Shown piece by piece: positions 16,133 to 24,730 of a stretch of DNA of 37,331 nt. The translations under genes and the position numbers were made by a program. Under the pieces are notes generated by a model. It was not told the DNA's origin. It ran no database searches and was given only the letters and a program-made list of their open reading frames with translations. Each line of letters opens with the position of its first letter. Positions within the stretch are counted from its first letter, which is position 1. This DNA comes from Candidatus Alcyoniella australis (lineage in GTDB: Bacteria > Lernaellota > Lernaellaia > JAVCCG01 > Alcyoniellaceae): positions 1 to 37,331 of the forward strand of contig JAVCCG010000148.1 of NCBI GenBank assembly GCA_030765605.1, in the 5' to 3' direction.

Positions 16133-18370
16133 TTGTCCGACGCGAGCCCCCAAGTCACGGTAATAGTACGTACCAAAAACGAGGAGCAGGCCGTGGGCCG
16201 CTGCCTCGAGCTGATCTACGAACAGCTCGGCGTCTCGTTCGAGGTGGTGATCGTCGACTCGGGCTCCACCGATTCGACCCTCGAGATCGTGCGAAAATTC
16301 CCCTGCCGTGTTGTGCGGATCAGCCCGCAGGAGTTCACCTACGGCCGCGCGCTAAACGAGGGCGTACGCGTCAGCCAGGCGCAGTTCTGCGTGGCGCTCT
16401 CCGCCCACGCCTACCCCTTTGACCGCCATTGGCTGCGTAACATGATCGCGCCGTTTGCCGACGAACGGGTCGCCGGCGTGGTCGGCAAGACCGTGCCGTT
16501 GCCCGGGGCCAATCCCTTTGACCGACGAGGCATGCGCCGACGCTATCACACCACGGTGTTCGAGGTTCGCGACGAGGACGCCCTGGGCTACTCCAACGCC
16601 AACGCCGCCTGGCGCCGCAGCGTCTGGGACGAGATTCCATTTGACGAGGAACTCAGCGGCAGCGAGGACGTGCTGTGGGCGCGCGAGGTGCGCGCCGCCG
16701 GGCTGAAGGTGATCTACCGGCCCGACGCCTGCGTCTACCATTCGCACAACGAGTCGCCGCGGGAGCTGTACAACCGCTTTCATCGTGAGACCCTGCCGCG
16801 CTGCCTGTTCGGCGCCGAGGTACGGCTGTTCGCCATGCATCGGCTGCTGATCGACGCGGTGGTCGGCACGGGCTGGGACTGGTTCTACCTGCTGTTCGTG
16901 ACCGGCGTCTATCAACGCCGCGGCCTGCGCGGTCAGCTCAGGGCGCTGCTCTACGCGCCGTTACGCCGCCTGGCGATCAACTACGGCCGCTATCGCGGCA
17001 GCCGCGAGGCGGGCTACCCAAACGTTTTCGGCTTCTGGAAGCATCCGGGACGCACTCCGACCGTGGCGCTGCTGTGCGACTACTACCCGCCGCACGTTCC
17101 AGGCGGAGCAGAACGCTCGACCCAACGCTTGGCCCAGGCGCTGGCAGTGCGCGGCGAGGGTGTGCTGGTGATCGCGCCGGCCCACGGACTAAAGCCCGGC
17201 TGCGTGGACGAGGACGGCGTGCTGGTCTGCCGGCTGCACCTCGGCCCGCGGCTCAAAGGACGGATTCATCCGCCGCGCACAATGGGAAATCCGTGGTTCT
17301 ATTGGCGCTACTACCGCCGCGCGCTGAAGGTCTTGCGGGCGATCAGGCCGCAGGTGATACACGCCCAAAACGTCTATTCGTCCCTGCCCGCGGTACTGCT
17401 CGGTCGCAGGCTGAGCCTGCCCGTTGTGGTTACGGTGCGCGATTTTCGCTACATCTGTCCGATCAGCTTTTGTCTGCACGAGCAACGCGACGTGGACCTG
17501 CCGTGCGACGCGAAAAAATTCCGCGCGTGTTTGCGTGACTACGAGCGAGCTTACGCACGGCCACGACCGGGGTTGCTCAGGCGCATTTGGCGCAACGCGC
17601 AACGCCGTTTGGAATGGCGCGACACCCGACTGCGGCGACTGGCCCTGGGCGAGGCCGACGGCACGGTGTTCGTCAGCCGCAACATGGCGCGTCACTGCCT
17701 GCGCACCGCGGCCATGGGCAAGAGCCACCGCGTGATCTACAACCTGCCGCCCGACCTGTCGAACGAGTCCATCGAAGCCCGGGAGCTGGACGCACTGCTC
17801 GAAGGATTCGGCTTAAGACGCGATCGTTACTTCCTGTTCGTGGGCCGCTTCAGTCGCGGCAAGGGAGCGCAGACCGTGGTCAGCGCCTCGCAGATGCTCG
17901 ACCGGCTGCCCGCGGACTTCACGATCGCCGTGGCCGGAGACGTGGAATGGCTGATCGATCAAGCCGACCAGGGAGCAATCAAAATGCTCGGTCGCGTGCC
18001 GCCCGAGAAGCTCGACGCGCTGTATTGCGGCTGCCGAGCGGTGCTGCTGCCATCGGTCTGGCAGGAGCCGCTCTCGCGCGTGCTGCTCGAGGCCGCCGGC
18101 CACTCGCGGCCGGTGATCGCCAGCGATGTGGGAGGCAATCCCGAGGCCCTGATCCACGACCGCAACGGACTGCTCGTTCCGCGCGGCGACCCCCAGGCGT
18201 TGGCCGACGCGATGCTCCGGCTGGCCGAAGATGCAAAGCTGGCTCAGAGCTTGGGCGAGGCCGCTGCAAGGGATCTGGGAGCCCGCTTTGACGCAGCAGG
18301 GTCCCTGGACGGCCTTTTACAGTATTATCAGCTGTTGAGGACCTATCATGCCCGACGAAAAGACAACTGA
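16133..18370 (+). CDS. GT2-GT4 fusion glycosyltransferase
   Basis: The 745-aa protein joins two glycosyltransferases. Residues 6-300 are a GT-A (GT2) domain with V-I-V-R-T-K-N-E and V-D-S-G-S-T-D-S (41-48); the usual D-x-D site reads S-A-H-A-Y-P (90-95). Residues 308-740 are a GT-B (GT4) domain opening L-L-C-D-Y-Y-P-P-H-V-P-G-G-A-E and containing the E-x7-E pair at 645/653 before A-S-D-V-G-G-N-P-E. The two could add consecutive sugars to the lipid-linked repeat. The TTG start has only a weak ribosome site, so the start is less certain than the reading frame. The gene overlaps the next by 23 nt. Confidence 0.88.
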   Translation: MSDASPQVTVIVRTKNEEQAVGRCLELIYEQLGVSFEVVIVDSGSTDSTLEIVRKFPCRVVRISPQEFTYGRALNEGVRVSQAQFCVALSAHAYPFDRHWLRNMIAPFADERVAGVVGKTVPLPGANPFDRRGMRRRYHTTVFEVRDEDALGYSNANAAWRRSVWDEIPFDEELSGSEDVLWAREVRAAGLKVIYRPDACVYHSHNESPRELYNRFHRETLPRCLFGAEVRLFAMHRLLIDAVVGTGWDWFYLLFVTGVYQRRGLRGQLRALLYAPLRRLAINYGRYRGSREAGYPNVFGFWKHPGRTPTVALLCDYYPPHVPGGAERSTQRLAQALAVRGEGVLVIAPAHGLKPGCVDEDGVLVCRLHLGPRLKGRIHPPRTMGNPWFYWRYYRRALKVLRAIRPQVIHAQNVYSSLPAVLLGRRLSLPVVVTVRDFRYICPISFCLHEQRDVDLPCDAKKFRACLRDYERAYARPRPGLLRRIWRNAQRRLEWRDTRLRRLALGEADGTVFVSRNMARHCLRTAAMGKSHRVIYNLPPDLSNESIEARELDALLEGFGLRRDRYFLFVGRFSRGKGAQTVVSASQMLDRLPADFTIAVAGDVEWLIDQADQGAIKMLGRVPPEKLDALYCGCRAVLLPSVWQEPLSRVLLEAAGHSRPVIASDVGGNPEALIHDRNGLLVPRGDPQALADAMLRLAEDAKLAQSLGEAAARDLGARFDAAGSLDGLLQYYQLLRTYHARRKDN

Positions 18371-20639
18371 TTCTAACGCCGCTCCGCGGATCTGCGCGCC
18401 AGTTCTCGGACTGAGCCGCGAGACGATCTACGGCGGCGGCGCGTTCGACCGCGCCAACCTCAAAGCCCTGGCCGAGTCAGGATGGCGGGTGCTGGTGGTG
18501 CTGGCGATCAACCTCGAGTGCGACCCGGCGCCCGGCTGGAGGTTGATCCGCGTGCCGATCAGGCGGCAGTTTAAGCTCGGCGCGCTGCTGACCAACGCGC
18601 TGTTCCTGGTGTCACTGCTTTGGCTGTGGTTCGTCAAGCGTGAACGCTGGGACTGGCTGCGGATGGGCGACCCGTATCTGGTGGGCCCGGCGGTGAGGAT
18701 CGTTGCCCGGCTAACCCGCACGCCGGTGATCGCCCACCTGCACCACGTGGACCCGATGAGTCCCATGCGCCGCGCCGTCTACCGCTGGGCCTTGGCGTCC
18801 GCCGATCGAATTTGGACCCCCAGCGAGTTCTCGATGCGTCAGGCGATCGACTATTTCGAGCTCGATCCGGGGCGCACGTTTTTTGCCCACAACGCCGTGC
18901 CCGAGTTCGATCCGCCCGAGGCGGGACGCGCTGAGCTGCTCAATCGCCTCGACCTGGCCGGACGCGAGCCGGTGCTGTTCATCGGCGCGATGATCGAGCG
19001 CAAGAACCTGCCGAACCTGCTGCGAGCCTTTGCCAAAGTGCTCCAGCAGCGGCCGCAGGCCTTTCTCTGCATTGCCGGTGACGCGCCGCATTCGATGCAT
19101 CTGAAGAACGATCTGCGCGAGCTGGCGCGCGAGCTGGGGATCGATCACAGCGTACGGGTGATGGGACGCATCGACGGCCGGACCAAGGGCAACCTGCTGG
19201 CCGCGTCGAGCCTGTTCGTGCTCCCCTCGCGGATGGAGGGTTTCGGCCTGGCCGCGGCCGAGGCGATGCAGGCCGGGCTGCCGGTGGTCGCCTCCAACGT
19301 CGGCGGCCTGCCTGAAGTGGTGTGCAACGGCAAGACCGGACTGCTGATCGATCCCGATGATGTGGACGGCCTGGCCGCGGCGATTGTCGAGCTGCTTTCC
19401 GATCAGCCACGGCGGCTGAAGATGGGCCGTGACGCGATGAACGACATGCGGCGGCGCTTCAGCTGGGCCAAGCAGGCGCGACAGATCATCGAGCAGTTGA
19501 AACAGGCCCGGCCGCCGCGACAGCGCGTGCTGGGCGTGATTCTCAACTCCGGCGAGAGCCTGGCCAAACTCGAACAAGAGGGGCAACGCGGCCGCTTCGT
19601 CGATCTCTACCTGGCGCGCTACTCGCGGATCGCCGATCGCGTACTGGTATTTTCCTACGCTGCCGACGAGCGTTTGCGGCTCTACGACAACGTGGAGGTC
19701 GTGCCCGGCGTGCGCACCTACGGCTTGGTCTACGGCGCGCTGCTGCCGCTGCTGCGCAGCACGCAGATCAGGAGTTGTACGGCCCTGCGCGTGATGCAAA
19801 TCGGCGGCGCGCTGCCTGCGATCGGCGCGCGAGTGCTGTGGCGCGTGCCGTACGCCGCGACATACGGCTACCGCTATGTGCTGTTCGCCAAGGTCAAGGG
19901 ACGGCCGCTGTACAGCTACATCGTACGCGTTATCGAGCGGCTGGGCCTGCGCTTCGCCCGGCAGGTGATCGTCACCACGCCCGCGTTGCGCGATTTCGTG
20001 ATGCGCTTCAAGCCGCCCGAGGCTGTGGCGCTGCTGCCCAACGGCGCGGACCTGAGCAAGTTCGAGCCCAAGTCCGACTATCGGATCAAGCGCGAGCCGG
20101 CGCAGGTGCTGTACGTGGGACGGATCGTGCCGCAGAAGAACCTCGGGCTGCTGGTCGAGGCCTTGGCCCTGCTCAAGGGTCGCGCCGAGTTGGTAGTGGC
20201 CGGCGATGGTCCGCAGCGCGCGGAGCTGCTGGCCCTGGCCGAAAGTCGCGATGTGCGGCTGACCCTGTTGGGAATCGTGCCCCACGCCGAGCTGCCACAG
20301 GTATATGGCCGGGCCGACCTGTTCTGTCTGCCCAGCAAGATCGAGGGGCATCCCAAGACGCTGGTCGAGGCCATGGCCAGCGGTCTGCCGTGCGTGGCCA
20401 CCGACGTGCTGGGCACGCGGGACGTGATCGAGCACGAGGCGGATGGGCTGCTGTGCGCCGAGAATCCCGCGGATCTGGCCGACAAGATCGGCCGACTGAT
20501 CGCCGATAGCGAGCTGGCGCAGCGTCTGGGCCGCGCCGCGCGCCACAAGGCCGAGAACGAGTACGACCTGCAAGCGATACTTGACCGCGAAGAGCAGCTG
20601 CTCAAACAGATGTTGGATTCACGCACATCCCATGCCTAG
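18348..20639 (+). CDS. GT4-GT4 tandem fusion glycosyltransferase
   Basis: The 763-aa protein contains two complete GT-B enzymes. Domain 1 (about 15-390) has F-I-G-A-M-I-E-R-K-N and an E-x7-E pair at 297/305. Domain 2 (about 392-760) has L-Y-V-G-R-I-V-P-Q-K-N and an E-x7-E pair at 666/674 before A-T-D-V-L-G. Both keep the retaining-GT4 catalytic pair, so both are probably active. ATG 18348 lies inside the 3' end of the previous gene after TTGAGGA. Together with the preceding GT2-GT4 fusion, four transferase domains are encoded by two genes, which suggests ordered assembly of one oligosaccharide. Confidence 0.9.
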   Translation: MPDEKTTDSNAAPRICAPVLGLSRETIYGGGAFDRANLKALAESGWRVLVVLAINLECDPAPGWRLIRVPIRRQFKLGALLTNALFLVSLLWLWFVKRERWDWLRMGDPYLVGPAVRIVARLTRTPVIAHLHHVDPMSPMRRAVYRWALASADRIWTPSEFSMRQAIDYFELDPGRTFFAHNAVPEFDPPEAGRAELLNRLDLAGREPVLFIGAMIERKNLPNLLRAFAKVLQQRPQAFLCIAGDAPHSMHLKNDLRELARELGIDHSVRVMGRIDGRTKGNLLAASSLFVLPSRMEGFGLAAAEAMQAGLPVVASNVGGLPEVVCNGKTGLLIDPDDVDGLAAAIVELLSDQPRRLKMGRDAMNDMRRRFSWAKQARQIIEQLKQARPPRQRVLGVILNSGESLAKLEQEGQRGRFVDLYLARYSRIADRVLVFSYAADERLRLYDNVEVVPGVRTYGLVYGALLPLLRSTQIRSCTALRVMQIGGALPAIGARVLWRVPYAATYGYRYVLFAKVKGRPLYSYIVRVIERLGLRFARQVIVTTPALRDFVMRFKPPEAVALLPNGADLSKFEPKSDYRIKREPAQVLYVGRIVPQKNLGLLVEALALLKGRAELVVAGDGPQRAELLALAESRDVRLTLLGIVPHAELPQVYGRADLFCLPSKIEGHPKTLVEAMASGLPCVATDVLGTRDVIEHEADGLLCAENPADLADKIGRLIADSELAQRLGRAARHKAENEYDLQAILDREEQLLKQMLDSRTSHA

Positions 20640-21723
20640 GTTGGCAATGTTGTTCAATCGGCCGCGGCTCGAGCTGCTCGAGCTGATCAGGCGCGGCGCA
20701 GCCCCGGGCGAGCTGGCCTATGGCGCGCTGGAATTGGAACGCCGCGGCTGGGAGCTGGACTGCACTGACGACGGGTTTCGGCCCGGATTGGTCTCGCGCG
20801 CCTGGAGCAGGCTGGCTGAGGACCGCTTTTCCCAGCGCGGCGTGCGCGTGGGATTCAACGTGCCCCAGGCCTGGCGTCTGCGTGATCGGTTGGCCGCGGC
20901 GGACGCGATCTTCGCCACGGGCGATGCCGCGGCCCTGGGCGCGCTGGCCGTGATGCGTAGTTTGCAAATCGACACTCCGCTGCTCGCAGGCTCGATCGGC
21001 CTGGCCGCGGGATTGGCGCAACGGCCCGGACGCGTTGTGCAGAGTATCAGCGGTTCGTTGCTGCGGCGGGCGCGCTGTGTGGTCTGCTACTCACAGACCG
21101 AGCGCGCGAGTTTGATCGAGCGCCTGGGCCTCGACCCGCGCAACGTACACTTCGTGCGCTTCGGCGTGGACCTGGGGCGCCACAAACCAGCAGACCCCGT
21201 GGCCGACGGCCCGGCACTGGCGTTTGGCAACGACCGCCGTCGCGACTGGCCGACTCTGCTGCGGGCCCTTGAGGGATATTCGGGTCCGGTGCGGCTGGTG
21301 ACCTATCCCGAGTTCGTGCGCGGACTGGCGCTGCCGCCAAACGTCGAGTACATCCCCGGACCGATCCCCTTTGCAAAGCTCGATCGGCTGCTGGAGCAGG
21401 CGCGGATGGTGATCTTGCCGATCGTGCCCAATGATTACACCGCGGCGCAGATCAGCCTGCTGTACAGCCTGGCGCGGGCCAAGGCGGTGATCGTCTCGCG
21501 CACCGCACCCCTTGAGAGCGGTTACGGCGTGGTGCACGAACGCCACGCGTTGTTGGTGGAGCCAGGCAACGCCCAGAGTCTGGCACGCGCCGTGGAGCGG
21601 CTTGACCGAGATCCATCGCTACGTCGCGACCTGGGAGCAGCCGGACGCGCTCTGGTCGAGGACGGACTGCACCTTGAGCGTTACGCCGACGAGCTGGGCG
21701 CGCTGCTGGAGCGCATGTTGTGA
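20632..21723 (+). CDS. Divergent GT4-like glycosyltransferase
   Basis: ATG 20632 overlaps the stop of the previous gene by 8 nt; an in-frame start further upstream would overlap more. The 363-aa protein has a GT-B fold outline: an N-terminal domain with C-Y-S-Q-T-E-R (about 165) and F-V-R-F-G-V-D-L-G linking to the C-terminal domain. The canonical E-x7-E is missing: the matching region reads A-Q-I-S-L-L-Y-S-L-A-R-A-K-A-V-I-V-S. The first half is short and poorly conserved. It is likely a polymer glycosyltransferase or a related non-Leloir-like GT-B; the sugar is unknown. Confidence 0.72.
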   Translation: MPRLAMLFNRPRLELLELIRRGAAPGELAYGALELERRGWELDCTDDGFRPGLVSRAWSRLAEDRFSQRGVRVGFNVPQAWRLRDRLAAADAIFATGDAAALGALAVMRSLQIDTPLLAGSIGLAAGLAQRPGRVVQSISGSLLRRARCVVCYSQTERASLIERLGLDPRNVHFVRFGVDLGRHKPADPVADGPALAFGNDRRRDWPTLLRALEGYSGPVRLVTYPEFVRGLALPPNVEYIPGPIPFAKLDRLLEQARMVILPIVPNDYTAAQISLLYSLARAKAVIVSRTAPLESGYGVVHERHALLVEPGNAQSLARAVERLDRDPSLRRDLGAAGRALVEDGLHLERYADELGALLERML

Positions 21724-22964
21724 AACGGCTATCGCGCAGGCTGAACATCGACCTGGGTTACTGGCTGGGCGGCAGTTCGGCGCTGATGGCCGACTACGTG
21801 CTGGTGGCGATGATCCAACTGTGTGTGACGCTGTGCTTTGCCAACTTCGTGCCCAAGGAGACCTACGGCCTCTACGGCTGGGTCCAGGCCGTCTGCTCGT
21901 TGCTGGTGATCTTTACCCTGCCGGGATTCCCCGCGGCCATGGTGCGCTCGGTGGCCCGCGGGTACGAGGGCGATTACGCCCGCGGACAGCGAATCCGCGT
22001 GCTCTTTGGATTGATCGGCAGCAGCGTGCTGATCGCAATGGCGGTCGGCTACTGGGCCAGCGGATTTGAGCAACGCGCCTGCGGACTGCTGCTGGCATCG
22101 GCGCTGTTTCCGCTGGTCTTCCCTCTGGCCGACGCACGTTCCTGGCTCGAGGGACGCCAGCGCTTCGGCTGGTTCGCCGTGGCCCAGGTCGGCTCCGTGG
22201 CCCTTGCCTCGGCTGCGACCATTGCGGCGATTTTCATCTCGGGCAACTTCCTGGTGATTCTCGCCGCCAACTTCGCGGGCCGCGCCGCGTCGAATCTGAT
22301 AGTGACCTTCGCCAGCTTGGGGCGTAGCGCCAACCGCGAGACCTCCGAGGAGTTCATCCCCTTTGGCCGCAACCTGACCCTGAGCCAAATTCCCGGCGTG
22401 CTGGCCTACAGCTTTGACCGCGTCTACATCGGCAGCGTGATCGACATGGTGGTAATGGCTAACTACCACCTGGCGTTCACCGTGGCCGACCCGGTGAGGA
22501 TTTTGGGGACGCTGGTCAACAAGCTGGCCTACCCGCGGCTGGTGAATCGTTCGGGCCCGGAGCTGGTCTCCAAGGTTCGACGGCGGGTTTGGCTGCTGAT
22601 TCCCGGGCTGGCGCTGGTCGGCCTGGCCTACGGTTTGCTGATGAACCTGGCCGTACCGCTGTTCTTCTCCAAGTACGTCGACGCGCTGCCGCTGATCAAC
22701 CTGATGATCGTATCAAGCCTGATCGGCGTGTTGACGATCTATTTTGAGACCTTCTTCCTCAGCCAGGACCGGCTGCACAAAATGTACTATACGGTGAGCG
22801 TGGGACGGCCGTTGCTTATCATCGCGCTGACCCCGCCGCTGATTTACCTCTACGGTGCGATAGGCGCGGTCTGGGCCAGGCTGGCGGTGCGCGCACTGGC
22901 CAGCGTAGTGCTCTGGTTGCGGCTGCTCACGCTTCCGGGCAAGGCGAAGGAGGAAGTCGGCTGA
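21720..22964 (+). CDS. Wzx-type polysaccharide flippase
   Basis: The 414-aa protein has about twelve hydrophobic segments with little else. Early it shows F-V-P-K-E-T-Y-G-L-Y-G, a hallmark of the Wzx/RfbX (MOP exporter) family. GTG 21720 overlaps the previous stop by 4 nt (GTGA). It would flip undecaprenyl-linked repeat units from the cytoplasm to the periplasm, where the Wzy-like proteins act. Length and topology fit the family. The stop overlaps the next ATG (TGATG). Confidence 0.88.
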   Translation: MKRLSRRLNIDLGYWLGGSSALMADYVLVAMIQLCVTLCFANFVPKETYGLYGWVQAVCSLLVIFTLPGFPAAMVRSVARGYEGDYARGQRIRVLFGLIGSSVLIAMAVGYWASGFEQRACGLLLASALFPLVFPLADARSWLEGRQRFGWFAVAQVGSVALASAATIAAIFISGNFLVILAANFAGRAASNLIVTFASLGRSANRETSEEFIPFGRNLTLSQIPGVLAYSFDRVYIGSVIDMVVMANYHLAFTVADPVRILGTLVNKLAYPRLVNRSGPELVSKVRRRVWLLIPGLALVGLAYGLLMNLAVPLFFSKYVDALPLINLMIVSSLIGVLTIYFETFFLSQDRLHKMYYTVSVGRPLLIIALTPPLIYLYGAIGAVWARLAVRALASVVLWLRLLTLPGKAKEEVG

Positions 22965-24730
22965 TGCATCGGCCGCGGATGATACATCGCGCCTGTCCAT
23001 TGTGCGGCTGCGAAGGGGGCGTTCCGACCCTCGAGGCGACGGATCTGCTGCAACCGGATGGACCAGGGTATCGCGTGGTGCGCTGCGCGGTCTGCGGGCT
23101 GATGCGCACCGATCCGCAAGTTGCGCCCGAGGACCGTGAACTGATCTACGGCCCGGACTACGCACCCCACGAGCAGCCGCCGCTACGGCTGGACACGATG
23201 AATCCCCTGGGTGCACGGCTGCGTCGCATCGATTTCGAGCGCACGGTGCGCCACCGAAACGTGGCGGACGAGGGATTGCTGCTCAAGCTCGCGGCGCGAG
23301 CCTTCGGCCTGACACGCAGCGGCAGATTTCTGCGCTTCTGGTTTCCGGGGAAGGGCAGGAGGGTACTCGACGTGGGTTGCGGCACCGGCGGAATCGCCGC
23401 GCTGCTGGCCGCTGTGGGCTGGCAGGCCTGCGGAATCGAGATCAACGAACGCGCGGCGCAGCGCGCCCGGGAGCGCGGGCTCGATATCTGGTCCGGCGAT
23501 TTCGCTGACCCGCAAGCTGCGTTGCCCGACAGCTGGCTTGAGCAACGTTTCGACCTGCTGATTTTCCACCATAGCCTGGAGCACATGGCCGATCCGTTGG
23601 CAGTGCTCAGCCGCGCACGCAGTCTGCTTAAACGCCACGGCGTGATCTACCTGGCCCTGCCCAACGCGGCCGGACCGCTGGCCCGGGCCTTCGGACCCCA
23701 CTGGTATCCGCTGGACCTGCCGCGACACGTAGTGCATTTCACGCCCCAGACCTTGCGCCGCACACTGGAGGTCGCGGGGTTCGAGCCCACGCGTTGGCAT
23801 CAGACCCTCAGCGCGCGCACCATCGAGCGCAGCCTTGAGGCGGCGCGCGACCGTAGGCGACCCTCGACGTTGCTGCGGCTGCTCCAGCGGCTGAGCGCAC
23901 GACCGCGGGCGCTCAGGGCGCTGACGCGGATCAGCGGAGCGCTGGGCCTGGGCGACAGCATGCACTGCTACGCGTGCATCGTGCACAGGCCCGACGAAGT
24001 GCAGGAGCAAGGCTCGGTCTACGAGCACAAGGGCGCCTACCACTGGCGCGAGACCGGCGACGATCCACGGACCTACAACGCCTTTCTCGCTGCGCGCTAT
24101 CAGGCGATCGTGCGTCGGGCGCAGCAAATTGCGCCCGCGCTGTGCGTGGACGCGGGTTGCGGCGATGGCCGACTGAGCTCGATGCTCGCCGCGGCCGGAC
24201 ACAACGTGGTGGCGGCGGACGTGGACCAGGCCGGGCTCAAGATCGCGGCACAGCGCGAGATGCGGGCGACTTTCATCCGTGCCGACGCCGCGCGGCTGCC
24301 GATCCGCTCAAACGCGGCCGGGCTGCTGACTTCGGCCGATGTGCTCGAGCACCTGCCCGACGGAGCGGCGTTGCTCGACGAACTGCAACGGGTCTGCGCG
24401 CCCGCGGGCACGCTGCTGCTTTCGACTCCCAACCGTCAGGCCGCGGGACCGGCCGATCTGCGCCACGTGCGCGAGTGGACCGACGACGAGTTGCGCTACG
24501 ATCTGCGCGAGCGTTTTCAGCGTGTGAGCATCGAGGTGCTGCACCCCGCGCGCTGGCATCGTGTCTATCGCGCGCGGATGCTGGGTCGCGAGCTGCTGCG
24601 CGTGCCGCTGAACCTGCTGGCCCTGCGGTTGAACATCAATCCCTTTCTGCGGACCCCGGCCGACAGGCGCGATGGTTTGCAGCTCGTGGCGCGTTGCAAC
24701 ACGCCGCGAGTGGGTAGAATAGGGCGATGA
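22964..24730 (+). CDS. Zinc-ribbon double SAM-dependent methyltransferase
   Basis: The 588-aa protein starts with a C-x2-C (11/14) and C-x2-C (41/44) zinc ribbon, as in SAM enzymes of sugar pathways. Methyltransferase 1 follows with V-L-D-V-G-C-G-T-G (about 133-141). It also contains F-H-H-S-L-E-H, the Class I pattern. A second full methyltransferase begins near residue 345, with motif I V-D-A-G-C-G-D-G (about 395) and S-A-D-V-L-E-H-L-P. The two domains could methylate different positions of the polymer or its precursor, for example as a chain terminator. The targets are not visible. The gene is coupled to both neighbours (TGATG, ATGA). Confidence 0.87.
   Translation: MHRPRMIHRACPLCGCEGGVPTLEATDLLQPDGPGYRVVRCAVCGLMRTDPQVAPEDRELIYGPDYAPHEQPPLRLDTMNPLGARLRRIDFERTVRHRNVADEGLLLKLAARAFGLTRSGRFLRFWFPGKGRRVLDVGCGTGGIAALLAAVGWQACGIEINERAAQRARERGLDIWSGDFADPQAALPDSWLEQRFDLLIFHHSLEHMADPLAVLSRARSLLKRHGVIYLALPNAAGPLARAFGPHWYPLDLPRHVVHFTPQTLRRTLEVAGFEPTRWHQTLSARTIERSLEAARDRRRPSTLLRLLQRLSARPRALRALTRISGALGLGDSMHCYACIVHRPDEVQEQGSVYEHKGAYHWRETGDDPRTYNAFLAARYQAIVRRAQQIAPALCVDAGCGDGRLSSMLAAAGHNVVAADVDQAGLKIAAQREMRATFIRADAARLPIRSNAAGLLTSADVLEHLPDGAALLDELQRVCAPAGTLLLSTPNRQAAGPADLRHVREWTDDELRYDLRERFQRVSIEVLHPARWHRVYRARMLGRELLRVPLNLLALRLNINPFLRTPADRRDGLQLVARCNTPRVGRIGR

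Noticed and set aside
16400-16420. Loss of the D-x-D motif as a sign of a dead GT2 domain
   Set aside because: Some GT2 proteins, as I recall them, have S-G/A-H in this place, and the other motifs are intact, so inactivation is not supported.
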